Assembly (NCBI RefSeq): GCF_900177725.1
Contig: NZ_FXAT01000006.1
Span: 310,001 to 374,000 of the forward strand
DNA length: 64,000 nucleotides
Direction: 5' to 3'
DNA from: Paraburkholderia susongensis
Lineage (GTDB): Bacteria > Pseudomonadota > Gammaproteobacteria > Burkholderiales > Burkholderiaceae
The notes beneath the pieces are model-generated. The model had not been told where the DNA came from and ran no database searches. It saw nothing but the letters and a program-made list of their open reading frames with translations. Made by a program: the position numbers and the translations under genes. Below, piece after piece: positions 18,129-27,090 of the stretch (positions are counted from its first letter, which is position 1; each line of letters begins with the position of its first letter).

Positions 18129-19636
18129 TCCGCGCGCGTCCTTACGTTCTCGCCATCGCGGCCCTGCTGCTCGAAGCCGGCTGCACGGGTTCATTGCAGC
18201 TCGATAAGCCCGCCGCGTTCCCCGAGCAGTACTCAGAGGCGCAACAGACCGTGAGTACTCCGATGTCCGCGCAAGATCTCGCCACGTGGTGGACGCAGTA
18301 CAACGATCCCACGCTGAACAGGCTCGTGGAGTTGGCGCTCGCGCATAACTTCGACATCGCCACGGCGTACGCGCGCGTCGACCAGGCGCAGGCGGGGATC
18401 CGGGCGGCTCGCTCGCAACTGCTGCCGTCGGTGGGCGCCAGCTTGAGCGGGGCGAAGTATCACGGCGGCGAGACATCGCTCGAGTTTCAGGAGCTGCTCG
18501 GGGTCAATGATCTCGATGCGCAGTTCTGGCGCGCTGGGCTGCAGGCGCAATGGGAGATCGACCTGTTCGGCCGGGGGCGGGCGCGGCTCTCTGCAGCACA
18601 CGAGCAGGCACGCGCGGCCGCGGGCGATGCCGAGGCGGTGCGCCTGAGCGTGGTGTCGGGTGTCGCGGATCTGTACGTGACGTATCGAGGGCTGTTGCGT
18701 CAGCGCACGATTCTTCTGCAGAGCCAGGCGATCGCCGACGACTTCGTCAACATTGCCGAAAAGAGCTTTACCGCAGGGCTCGTGCTCAGCACCGACATCG
18801 AAGCGGCGCGCGCCGGCCGCGCGCAGGTCGATGCGCGTCTGCAAGAGGTGGAGAACGGCATCGTGCAGGCGCGGCTCAATCTGCAAAATCTGTGCGGCGT
18901 GCAGCCCGCGCAATTCGCCGGGATTCTCGACGAAAGCGACACGTTGATGACGGCGCTTCCCAATATCGAGCCGGGCCAGCCTGTCGATCTGCTGATGCGG
19001 CGCCCGGATCTGATCGCGGCGCAAGCGCGCGTCAATGCGGCGGTGAAGCAGTCGGATGCCGCGCGGCTCAATTACTGGCCGACCCTTTCTCTGAGCGGCC
19101 TGCTCGCGCGCAATGGGTGGGAGATCGCCGGTCAAGCCCTTGGGCCGAGCACGTTCTGGCTATTCGGCGCAGCATTGTCGATGCCGCTGATCGATTTTGG
19201 TGCGCGGCGCTCGCAGGTGGAATCGTCGGATGCTCAGGCGCAGCAGGCGATGTCCAACTATGAAAAGACCGCGCTCGGTGCGTTCTACGACGTCGATCGC
19301 GCGTTGGCGAGATTGAACCGGCAGGACGAGCTGTTCAAGGCGCGCAATGAGGAAGTCACGCGGCGCACCACGCAGTTGAGCCAGGTGCAGCGCCGGTACG
19401 AGGTTGGCGATACCGGACGCGTCGATATCGATCAGGTTCGGGTCGCGTTGCTCGAAAGCCAGTCGTCGCAGGTCAGGGAAGAGGTCGGCAAGCTGCAGGC
19501 CCAGTTTGCGCTGTTCAGGGCGATGGGCGGCGGCTGGTTGGCGAATCCGCCGCCGGTGGCGAGCACACAGCAACCGGCGGCGGGGACGACGCCTGCCACC
19601 GCGAGCGCGCCTGCTTCGGCACCGGTTTCACAATAG
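18125..19636 (+). CDS. Outer-membrane efflux channel lipoprotein (NodT/OprM family)
   Basis: A 503-residue channel. A lipoprotein signal ends LLEAGC (Cys20), followed by the two outer-membrane-efflux repeats with long helices; typical segments are DLATWWTQYNDPTLNRLVE, WEIDLFGR and MRRPDLIAAQ. It forms the trimeric exit duct of the pump encoded just upstream. The start is ATG 18125 inside the pump stop (ATGA overlap); the longer open frame upstream belongs to a shadow of the pump gene. The C-terminus ends in an Ala/Pro/Thr-rich tail (about 475-503). A perfect palindrome terminator follows 35 bases after the stop. Confidence 0.93.
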   Translation: MIRARPYVLAIAALLLEAGCTGSLQLDKPAAFPEQYSEAQQTVSTPMSAQDLATWWTQYNDPTLNRLVELALAHNFDIATAYARVDQAQAGIRAARSQLLPSVGASLSGAKYHGGETSLEFQELLGVNDLDAQFWRAGLQAQWEIDLFGRGRARLSAAHEQARAAAGDAEAVRLSVVSGVADLYVTYRGLLRQRTILLQSQAIADDFVNIAEKSFTAGLVLSTDIEAARAGRAQVDARLQEVENGIVQARLNLQNLCGVQPAQFAGILDESDTLMTALPNIEPGQPVDLLMRRPDLIAAQARVNAAVKQSDAARLNYWPTLSLSGLLARNGWEIAGQALGPSTFWLFGAALSMPLIDFGARRSQVESSDAQAQQAMSNYEKTALGAFYDVDRALARLNRQDELFKARNEEVTRRTTQLSQVQRRYEVGDTGRVDIDQVRVALLESQSSQVREEVGKLQAQFALFRAMGGGWLANPPPVASTQQPAAGTTPATASAPASAPVSQ

Positions 19637-19671
19637 CCGGTGCACGATAGCAGGCCTGGACACGCCAAATG

Positions 19672-19709
19672 AAAAAGCCGTTACCGTGATATCACGGTAA
19701 CGGCTTTTT
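19672..19709. terminator. Bidirectional terminator, perfect 38-bp palindrome
   Basis: Each arm is 19 bases: it begins with five A, runs through GCCGTTACCGTGAT and is followed at once by its exact complement ending in five T. Being symmetric, it can stop both the rightward efflux operon and the leftward small gene at 19818. Confidence 0.9.
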
Positions 19710-19817
19710 ATCCGGCTGCTTGGGTTACCACGTGCGTAGCACGGAAAGCAGCGAGTCAGATTGCCGAATTGCGCCGGTGACGAATCACCGGCGAACCAGA
19801 TTCTGAATAGTGCCCTG

Positions 19818-20141
19818 TTACTGCGGAGCCGACGCCGACATCGTGGCCGTGGCGCGCTGACGCGATTCCTGGACGGACTTGTTGCGCTCGGCGCGCGCCT
19901 GACGTTGCTGCGCTCTCATTTTCGCTCTGGCCTCGGAATTTGCCGCGCGTTGCTTCTGGTTAGCCTGGCGCACTTCCATCCGTTTCTGAACGATCGGATC
20001 GCTATGCGTTGCACTCGCCGCGGCGGCCGCCGGAGCGGCGGCATCCGGCTGGGCCGGTTGTTGCGCAAATGCTGATCCAGAAGCGAAAACACTCAATACG
20101 ACCAATGCAGAGGCGATTCCAAGAGTAGTACGTGCCATCAT
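19818..20141 (-). CDS. Small secreted Ala/Gln/Arg-rich protein
   Basis: A 107-residue protein with a clear signal peptide (hydrophobic core IASALVVLSVFAS, likely cleavage after SAFA at 26), then an Ala/Pro-rich stretch and a highly basic, helix-forming segment (KRMEVRQANQKQRAANSEAR...). No domain is recognised; small proteins of this make-up are common and usually unnamed in Burkholderia. A GGTGGAG ribosome site lies just before the two start ATGs. It is convergent with the efflux operon and shares its terminator. Function unknown; it is probably periplasmic. Confidence 0.72.
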   Translation of the reverse strand: MMARTTLGIASALVVLSVFASGSAFAQQPAQPDAAAPAAAAASATHSDPIVQKRMEVRQANQKQRAANSEARAKMRAQQRQARAERNKSVQESRQRATATMSASAPQ

Positions 20142-21044
20142 TTTGACTCCACCAGTTAATACGACTAATTACTTTACATAATTACCTGAAATGTGTTTTT
20201 TGTGATCGTGCCCCTGCTTGTCGATCAATCTTCTGTACCACCTGACACACCGTCCAATGCTTTCGCAAAACTTTCGAATTGCTTCGTCATGGCCGATGAT
20301 CTGATTAGCAGCAAGGCGAACCAACGAAATGTAGCAGGGCTAACCCTTTGCATTTCTGCACGATGTCAGTGCCGCGGCGTCGCTGACTTGCGAATGACAT
20401 CATCATTGCGAAGTCATCTTTTTCGCCAACAGCAAAGCGCGTGTACATTGCACGCAGGAGTCACTTTAACACTCTATTCGATTCATGCAACGAGTGTCAC
20501 ATCAGAGCGTAGGTAATTAACCCGCTATTGAGCATAGAACGTGTGAATTACTTGTCAAATCCTGGCGCGGCGCGTGCAGTGAAATGGACCGCGCGTGGGG
20601 CACGCATAGGCAATGCATGAAAGGTTTATTGATGCCACATCGCTGAAGATAATTTATTATGGCCCCGACGACCCATAACGGTGCGTAGGTCCACCCAACG
20701 AGGTATGCATACCGCGGTCCCCGTGCATCGAATTTTCAACGACTACGACTACGACGAGGACATTTCCAACTACAACGCAGGCTGCTGGATCGAGAAAATG
20801 GTTTTGTATTGCATGCGGAATGGATGACATGAATGCGGTGCACACATTCTGTCTTCTGAATAAACAGGAAATGCGCGCGACCGGCCGGAATTTTAGCGAG
20901 CGATGGCGGACTCAGGTACTCGCAGGCCCGGTAGCATCAGTCGGGAGGACTAATCGGAGTGGTGCATGGAGAAGCGCACCCTGTGCACGATGACTCCGCG
21001 TGAGTCCCTTTCTGGAAGAAATCAGCTTCTCTGAATGGTGGACC
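20142..21044. other. Intergenic region between the small secreted protein and the antiporter
   Basis: About 900 bases with lower GC than the flanks. No gene is supported. It must hold the leftward promoter of the secreted protein and a rightward promoter of the antiporter gene. A short run of CGACTA units (20740-20757) is the only local repeat. Confidence 0.5.
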
Positions 21045-22493
21045 ATGACAACTCAGGTCGAGACGAAACTGTCGTTGCCCGCATTGACCGCGATGGTCGT
21101 CGGGTCAATGGTGGGTGCAGGAATTTTCTCGTTGCCGCGCAATTTCGCGCGTGCAACCGGGCCGTTCGGCGCGATCATCGCGTGGTGCGTGGCGGGCATC
21201 GGCATGTATGCGTTGGCGCGCGTTTTTCAGGCGCTGGCCGAGCGGCGTCCCGAACTCGACGCCGGTGTGTTCGCGTACGCGAGAGCGGGTTTCGGCGACT
21301 ACGCGGGTTTTCTCTCCGCGTTCGGCTACTGGATGGCGGGATGCTTCGGCAACGTGTCTTACTGGGTGTTGATCAAGTCGACGCTCGGTGCATTCGTTCC
21401 AGCGTTCGGCAACGGCAATACGGCCATTGCGATCATCGTCTCGTCGGTGGGCATATGGCTGTTTCATCTCGTGATGTTGCGAGGCGTGCAGCAGGCCACG
21501 ATGATCAACACCGTCGTCACGGTCGCCAAGGTGATTCCGATCGTGATGTTCATCGGCATTCTGATTGTGCTCTTTCGCGCCGACATGTTCCACGCGAACT
21601 TTTGGGAAGGGAGTGGCGAACTGGGCGCGGGCCTCTTCTCGCAGGTGCGTGCCACGATGCTCGTGACCGTATTCGTGTTCGTCGGCATCGAGGGCGCAAG
21701 TGTGTATTCGCGCTATGCGAAGAAGCGCTCGGACGTCGGCACGGCAACGGTCTCGGGCTTCGTGGCCGTGCTGTGCCTGCTGGTTCTCGTGACGCTGCTG
21801 CCCTATGCGACCCTGCCGCGCGCGGACATCGCCTTGATGCGCCAGCCTTCGATGGCCGCCGTGCTCGGTGCGCTGCTCGGTCCATTTGGCGTGGTGTTCG
21901 TCAGCGTGGGGCTGATCATTTCGATTCTCGGCGCTTATCTTGCATGGTCGCTCATCTGCGCCGAAGTGCTGTTTGCCGCCGCGCGCATGGAGACGATGCC
22001 GCGCATATTCTCGCGGCAAAACGAGCGCAAGCTGCCGGTCGCCGCGATCTGGCTGACCAGCACCGTCGTGCAGATGTTCGTCATCAGCACGTACTGGTCG
22101 AATGATGCGTTTGCGCTGATGCTCAATCTCACGAGTTCGATGGCACTGATTCCGTATTTTCTCGTGGCCGCATACGGCATCAAGGCCGCGCGTCACGATC
22201 GCGAAAGCAGTGAGCAAAGCGGCAACAGCGCCTTGAGCGGCACGTTGCGCAGGGAGTATTTCATCGCGGCATTCGCGACGTTGTACACGGCCTTCCTGCT
22301 GTTTGCGGGCGGCGTCAAATTCCTGATGCTGTCCGCGCTGCTTTATGCACCCGGCTCGGTGCTATACGTGCTGGCCAAACGCGAGCGCGGCCAGCGCGTG
22401 TTCTCGAGCGTCGAGTGGGTCATCTTTGCGGTCGCGGTTTGCGGCGCGATTGCCGCGCTGGTTGGTCTCGCGACCGGCACCATCATCGTCTGA
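21045..22493 (+). CDS. APC-superfamily amino acid/polyamine antiporter
   Basis: A 482-residue inner-membrane protein with about 12-13 helices and the APC helix-1 signature VGSMVGAGIFSLPRNF. This places it in the basic amino acid antiporter branch (arginine/ornithine, lysine/cadaverine or related). The open frame extends to GTG 21000, but ATG 21045 is preferred because MTTQVETKLSLPALTA is the usual N-terminus; the ribosome site is weak in both cases. It runs toward a convergent LysR gene and is followed by three copies of TCGTCTGAGG (22487-22513). It may feed the amidohydrolase further on, or exchange its amino acid product. Confidence 0.86.
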   Translation: MTTQVETKLSLPALTAMVVGSMVGAGIFSLPRNFARATGPFGAIIAWCVAGIGMYALARVFQALAERRPELDAGVFAYARAGFGDYAGFLSAFGYWMAGCFGNVSYWVLIKSTLGAFVPAFGNGNTAIAIIVSSVGIWLFHLVMLRGVQQATMINTVVTVAKVIPIVMFIGILIVLFRADMFHANFWEGSGELGAGLFSQVRATMLVTVFVFVGIEGASVYSRYAKKRSDVGTATVSGFVAVLCLLVLVTLLPYATLPRADIALMRQPSMAAVLGALLGPFGVVFVSVGLIISILGAYLAWSLICAEVLFAAARMETMPRIFSRQNERKLPVAAIWLTSTVVQMFVISTYWSNDAFALMLNLTSSMALIPYFLVAAYGIKAARHDRESSEQSGNSALSGTLRREYFIAAFATLYTAFLLFAGGVKFLMLSALLYAPGSVLYVLAKRERGQRVFSSVEWVIFAVAVCGAIAALVGLATGTIIV

Positions 22494-22553
22494 GGTCGTC
22501 TGAGGTCGTCTGAGCGGCCGGCGCGCCGTACTCGCACGCGCGCGCTGCGCGCA

Positions 22554-23453
22554 TCACGCGACGAGCGCGGCGCTGCGGATACAACGGATGAAATAGCTCG
22601 CGGGCCGCGTGAGAATCGCGCTTTCGCGTTGCATCAGATGCAGTCGCGCGGCACGCGATGTTTCAATGAAGTCGAGCCTCTTCAGATGGCCGATTGCATT
22701 GGCGAGTTCGAGCGTGTGCGAGGCCCAGCCCATGACCACGTCGATACTGATCGCGAGGCTGTAAAGCAGCGATTGCGACGTGCAGCGCGTGATTCGTCGC
22801 GGAACGGGCAGATCTTGCTGCGTGAACAGCTCCGTCACGAATTGCGGATACTCGTCGGTCGTATCGGAGTGCAGCCATTCGGCGTCGCACAGATCGGCGA
22901 GCGACTTCGCTTTTGCCAACTCGCCGTTCGCGCGCACTGCGAATGCAAGCGGAGACGTCATCAGTTCGGAGCATTCGATCGACGGATCGGTGCTCGCCTC
23001 CACACCGGCCGCCAATGCGAAATCGAGCGAACCCTGGCGCAACTGGTCCTGCAGTTTCGTCAAGTTGAATTCGAGAAATTCCACCGTGATGTGCGGCATA
23101 TCCCGACGAAATTGCGCATATGCATCCGGCAACAACGTGAGCGCCGCAAGCGGCGTTACGCCGACCGTGACGCGGCCTTCCTGCGCGCCTCGTTCCATTG
23201 CCATCTGCTGCTCGGCGCGCCCCAGTTCACCGACGATCAAGCGCGCATGCCGCAGCAGCGATTCACCCGCCTGCGTGAGCGCCACGCCATTCACGCTGCG
23301 GCCGAACAGCGTGAGGCCGATATCGCTTTCCAGTTCCCGAATGGCCTTGGTGACGGCAGGCTGACTGACGAACAGCGCTCGCGATGCGCCGACGATCGTG
23401 CCATGATCCGCGACGGCCACGAGTGCGCGGAGTTGGTGAAGCTTGATCGGCAT
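22554..23453 (-). CDS. LysR-family regulator
   Basis: A 299-residue LysR-type protein. The winged helix is at residues 1-60 (LHQLRALVAVADHGTIVGAS and VSQPAVTKAIRELE), followed by the linker helix and a periplasmic-binding-like effector domain. It is divergent from the M20 amidohydrolase gene with 149 bp between. That gap holds a LysR-type site ATAAC-N5-GTTAT (23475-23489), so it most likely controls the amidohydrolase-porin unit and itself. The effector may be the amide substrate or its acid product. Confidence 0.92.
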   Translation of the reverse strand: MPIKLHQLRALVAVADHGTIVGASRALFVSQPAVTKAIRELESDIGLTLFGRSVNGVALTQAGESLLRHARLIVGELGRAEQQMAMERGAQEGRVTVGVTPLAALTLLPDAYAQFRRDMPHITVEFLEFNLTKLQDQLRQGSLDFALAAGVEASTDPSIECSELMTSPLAFAVRANGELAKAKSLADLCDAEWLHSDTTDEYPQFVTELFTQQDLPVPRRITRCTSQSLLYSLAISIDVVMGWASHTLELANAIGHLKRLDFIETSRAARLHLMQRESAILTRPASYFIRCIRSAALVA

Positions 23454-23474
23454 TATTACCTTAGGGTAAATACT

Positions 23475-23489
23475 ATAACTAACGGTTAT
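23475..23489. promoter_or_regulatory. LysR-type binding site
   Basis: ATAAC-TAACG-GTTAT is a 5-bp-arm dyad with the T-N11-A spacing of LysR recognition sites. It lies between the LysR gene and its divergent target. Confidence 0.6.
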
Positions 23490-23602
23490 TGGGATAAAAC
23501 TTTATCATGTTTTTATCCGCCGCCGTTCCCATAGACTGGCTCCCAATTCGCGCAAACACCCTGTAATGCGCGTGTTTTACGGGCCTGTAAGAGGAGACGG
23601 CG

Positions 23603-24784
23603 TTGTCCCATAACATCAATATCGATCCCGCGATTCGCGAGCAGGCGGCCGAGTTCGTCGAGTTGCGCCGTCGCATCCATTCTCATCCAGAGTTGGGATT
23701 CGAAGAGGTCGAAACGAGCCGGCTCGTTGCGGAAAGACTGAAAGCGTGGGGCTATGAAGTGACCGAGGGTATCGGCGGCACGGGTGTCGTCGGTCGTCTG
23801 AAACTCGGCGATGGCACGCGCGCGATCGGCATCCGCGCGGACATGGACGCCCTGCCGATCATCGAGGACACCGGCCTGCCGTACGCGAGCAAGGTGCACG
23901 GCAAGATGCACGCATGCGGTCACGACGGACACACGGCGATTCTGCTCGCCGCCGCGCATTACTTTGCGCAAACGCGCCGTTTCAACGGCACGCTGAACCT
24001 GATTTTCCAGCCGGCCGAAGAAGGGCAGGGCGGCGCCGCGCGCATGATGAAGGAAGGTCTGTTCGAGCGCTTTCCCTGCGATGCGGTGTACGCGCTGCAT
24101 AACGCACCGGGCGTGCCGGTCGGGATGTTCATCGTGCAGAAAGGCGCGATGGCCGCATCGGGCGATGTGGTCACGATCACGCTGACCGGCAAGGGCATTC
24201 ACGCGGCGATGCCGCATCTCGGGCGCGATCCGATCATCGCGGCCGCAAGCATCGTGATGGCGTTGCAGACCATCGTCGCACGCAACGTGTCGCCGGGGGA
24301 CTCAGCGGTCGTCACGGTCGGCGCGATCCAGGCGGGCAACACGCATAACGTGGTGCCGGGCACGGCCACGATTCTGCTGACGGTGCGCACGCTCAATACG
24401 GAAGTCCAGCAACTGATCGAAACGCGTCTGCGCGAGATCGTCGAGAGCCAGGCAGCCAGTTTCGGCATTACCGCGGAAATCGATTACCAGCCGGTCACGC
24501 GCGTGCTCATGAACACCGCGGAGGAGACGGAGCGCGCTCGCGAGGCCGCGGCCGCCGTGGTCGGCGCCGCCAACATCCTGCCGCTGCCGCCGGGCATGAT
24601 GGGCGGCGAGGACTTCTCGTGGATGCTCGAGCAGGTGCCAGGCTGTTACGTCGCGCTCGGCAACGGGCACGAGGGCCACGGCAGTTGCATGATCCACAAC
24701 CCCGGTTACGACTTCAACGATCAGGCGCTGCCGATCGGCGTCGCCTATTGGGCCACGCTCGTCGAGCAATACCTCACAGCCTGA
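23603..24784 (+). CDS. M20D-family amidohydrolase (hippurate hydrolase/N-acyl amino acid amidase type)
   Basis: A 393-residue metal-dependent amidohydrolase. Metal ligands are seen in MHACGHDGH (102-110, Cys105 and His107) and in QPAEEGQGGA; the lid dimerisation domain is in the middle (about 185-295), and the C-terminal ligand in GGEDFSWMLEQVPG. The Cys ligand marks the M20D group (HipO, IAA-amino acid hydrolases). It cleaves an N-acyl amino acid to acid plus amino acid in the cytosol. The start is TTG at 23603, set by a GAGGAG ribosome site 7 bases upstream. A porin gene follows 78 bases later and an amino acid antiporter lies nearby, so the cluster fits uptake and hydrolysis of an acylated amino acid. 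Confidence 0.9.
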   Translation: MSHNINIDPAIREQAAEFVELRRRIHSHPELGFEEVETSRLVAERLKAWGYEVTEGIGGTGVVGRLKLGDGTRAIGIRADMDALPIIEDTGLPYASKVHGKMHACGHDGHTAILLAAAHYFAQTRRFNGTLNLIFQPAEEGQGGAARMMKEGLFERFPCDAVYALHNAPGVPVGMFIVQKGAMAASGDVVTITLTGKGIHAAMPHLGRDPIIAAASIVMALQTIVARNVSPGDSAVVTVGAIQAGNTHNVVPGTATILLTVRTLNTEVQQLIETRLREIVESQAASFGITAEIDYQPVTRVLMNTAEETERAREAAAAVVGAANILPLPPGMMGGEDFSWMLEQVPGCYVALGNGHEGHGSCMIHNPGYDFNDQALPIGVAYWATLVEQYLTA

Positions 24785-24862
24785 CATTCGCCAATCCGCT
24801 TTTTTCGCCGACCGGCGTGCCGCCGGGGTGGCGGCAAGACTACGTCCATATCGGGGATTTAC

Positions 24863-26050
24863 ATGAAATATAAAAAAACCGTTTGTGCCGCGGCCGTGGC
24901 GCTGTTTTCTCACGCGGCATGGGCTGACTCGTATCTTCAGCAATTGCTGTCCCAGTGGCCGTCGATGCAAAGCGCGATCCAGCAGAATGGCATTTCGCTC
25001 TATGGCGCCGTCGACATGGGCCTCAATTTCCAGAGCGTGAGCGGCAATTCGCGCTGGCAGACACAGAGCGGCGGTGTCCACACGTCGCAATTCGGCTTGT
25101 TCGGCCGCGAAGATCTCGGCGGCGGCCTGAAGGCGGAATTCAACCTCGAAAACGGCTTCATGGCGAATAACGGCACGTTCGGCACCAGCAATACGCTGTT
25201 CGATCGCGCCGCATGGGTCGGCCTCAATTCGGCGACGTGGGGCGTGGTGCGCCTCGGTCTGCAGCCGACCGCGACTCTGCCGCAATTCATCGACCCGTTC
25301 GGCGAAGTGATGACGAATTCGGTCGTCACGTGGCTCGCCGGCGGTGCGGTGCAGACGCCGAAGGGCGTCGGCTATAACGCCGACCTCGGCCCGGGTTCGA
25401 GCCAGGTGCTCGTGCGCGAGAACAATGCGGCGACGTGGACCACGCCGCGCATCATGGGTTTCGGCGCGACGTTCCTCTATGCATTCAACGGTCAGGCAGG
25501 CGTGTCGCCGAACGCGTCGAACCAGGGCGTGGTCGCGTCGTGGACGAACGGCAAGCTGTATGTATCGGGCGCGTATAACCGCGTGTGGAGCTCGGAGGTC
25601 GAGACCGCGTCCGGCGTGCAGACTGTGCGCAACGACATCTACGGCGTGTCGGCGATCTATGACGTCGGCAGCTACATGCTGTCGGCTGCGTTCCAGCAGG
25701 TCGCACCGAAACTCGAAGGCAACGGCATTGCGCGCTCTTACGTGATCGGCGCGACGGTACCGTGGGGACGTAATGCGGTGCGCGCGTCGGTGGTCTATCG
25801 CGACACGTCCGGCGTGCGTGATGCCGAGGGCGAACCGGCCAAGGACTCGGCGCTCGGCGTGATGCTCGGCTACGATTACTCGCTCTCGAAGCGCACGTCG
25901 CTCTATGCGCGCGCGGGCTTTATCCGCAACTACGGTATTTCCACCGTGATCCTGAACAACAACCCGTTGCCGGTCCAGACGGGTACGACGACGCCGGAAC
26001 TGGGCACCACGCCGCTGACGGCCTCGGTGGGTATCTATCACCTGTTCTGA
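24863..26050 (+). CDS. Burkholderia-type trimeric porin
   Basis: A 395-residue outer-membrane beta-barrel of the Gram-negative porin family (OpcP/Omp32 type). The signal peptide ends SHAAWA (about residue 21). A short insertion (DSYLQQLLSQWPS) precedes the first strand SLYGAVDMGLNF; the hallmark FGREDLGGGLKAEFNLENGF follows, and the chain ends in an aromatic residue (YHLF), as required for barrel assembly. It probably imports the substrate of the amidohydrolase encoded upstream. Confidence 0.92.
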   Translation: MKYKKTVCAAAVALFSHAAWADSYLQQLLSQWPSMQSAIQQNGISLYGAVDMGLNFQSVSGNSRWQTQSGGVHTSQFGLFGREDLGGGLKAEFNLENGFMANNGTFGTSNTLFDRAAWVGLNSATWGVVRLGLQPTATLPQFIDPFGEVMTNSVVTWLAGGAVQTPKGVGYNADLGPGSSQVLVRENNAATWTTPRIMGFGATFLYAFNGQAGVSPNASNQGVVASWTNGKLYVSGAYNRVWSSEVETASGVQTVRNDIYGVSAIYDVGSYMLSAAFQQVAPKLEGNGIARSYVIGATVPWGRNAVRASVVYRDTSGVRDAEGEPAKDSALGVMLGYDYSLSKRTSLYARAGFIRNYGISTVILNNNPLPVQTGTTTPELGTTPLTASVGIYHLF

Positions 26051-26154
26051 GTTGTGGCACGGCGGGCAGTCTCGTCAGTCTCGCCGCGCGCATGACCGAT
26101 TAACCGCCGGAGTCATCGTCGATGTCATCCGGCAATAGACGACAGGAGATCAAA

Positions 26155-26541
26155 GTGAACGCAAAAAAAATACTCAAGCTGGCCGGCGCAACCGCGGTCG
26201 TGTTCGGCTGCCTCAATGCGCACGCGCAACCGCAGCAGGCTTCGAACGCGGCGGCGCAGGCCGTAGCGGGCTCGTCGCCAACGCCGGCCGAGGCGAAGGC
26301 GGCCAACCGGCAACTCGCGCGAAACGTGCGTCGCGCGTTCCGGGGCGCGAAAAACCAGGGGCTGCGCGCGAGCAACGTCACCGTGCGCGCAAATAACGGC
26401 GTGGTGACGTTGACAGGGAGCGTGCCTGTCGCGGATCAGATCGATCTCGCGACGAACGTCGCGAAGGGGGTGCCCGGCGTGACGTCCGTGAACAACCGCG
26501 TCGCAGTACGTAAGGATTTTAGCCAGCGGGGCGGGAATTAG
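26155..26541 (+). CDS. BON-domain periplasmic protein
   Basis: A 128-residue protein with a signal peptide (GATAVVFGCLNAHA) and one BON domain (about 60-122: NVRRAFRGAKN ... GVVTLTGSVPVADQIDLA ... GVTSVNNRV). BON proteins (OsmY-like) are periplasmic and probably bind membranes or proteins during stress. The start is GTG 26155, chosen for the CAGGAG site 7 bases upstream; the frame extends to 26122, but that would spoil the signal peptide. It stands alone after the porin. Confidence 0.85.
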   Translation: MNAKKILKLAGATAVVFGCLNAHAQPQQASNAAAQAVAGSSPTPAEAKAANRQLARNVRRAFRGAKNQGLRASNVTVRANNGVVTLTGSVPVADQIDLATNVAKGVPGVTSVNNRVAVRKDFSQRGGN

Positions 26542-26672
26542 TACAACGCCCCGTAAAACAGATTGAGTCGTGAGCGGCCCCGGTTCATGTGGGGATGAGC
26601 CAGGGCCGTTCGACACGCTGCGCCAGATCGTCGACAATCAACTGATCCATTGAAGCATGGAGGACGGTTGCG

Positions 26673-27074
26673 ATGAGCGAAATCAATCTTTCGGAAATCT
26701 ACCGCGGCTATATCGCCTGCCTGAACAAACAGGACTGGTCGAAGCTGGGCGTATTTGTCGGCGACGACGTGAAGTACAACGGCCAACGCATCGGTTTGTC
26801 AGGCTATCGTGAGATGCTCGAGAGAGACTTCCGAGAAATCCCGGACCTGCGCTTCGAAATTCAGATCCTCGTTTGCGAACCGCCGCATATTGCGAGCCGA
26901 TTGCATTTTGACTGCACGCCGGCCGGTGTATTTCTTGGGCTTCCGGTGCAAGGAAAACGGGTCGCGTTCGACGAGAACGTGTTCTATGAGTTTCGTGGCG
27001 ACAAGATTCAGCAGGTCTGGTCGGTCATCGACAAGGCAGCGATCGAGAGACAGTTATCACAGCGGCAGCGCTGA
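26673..27074 (+). CDS. SnoaL-like ester cyclase family protein
   Basis: A 133-residue single-domain protein of the NTF2-like/SnoaL superfamily. Typical features are the N-terminal helix INLSEIYRGYIACLNKQDW, the FVGDDVKYNG strand, MLERDFREIPDLRFE and the closing VFYEFRGDKIQQVWSVID. Such proteins act on polyketide-like or small hydrophobic molecules, but most remain of unknown function. A GGAGG ribosome site precedes the ATG. It is convergent with the HdeD-fusion gene with only 16 bp between. Confidence 0.83.
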   Translation: MSEINLSEIYRGYIACLNKQDWSKLGVFVGDDVKYNGQRIGLSGYREMLERDFREIPDLRFEIQILVCEPPHIASRLHFDCTPAGVFLGLPVQGKRVAFDENVFYEFRGDKIQQVWSVIDKAAIERQLSQRQR

Positions 27075-27090
27075 GTCTTCGCGGGCACGC

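Noticed and set aside
16479..18476. A 665-residue open frame on the minus strand
   Set aside because: Antisense to the RND pump; product is His/Arg/Gln-rich without any motif.
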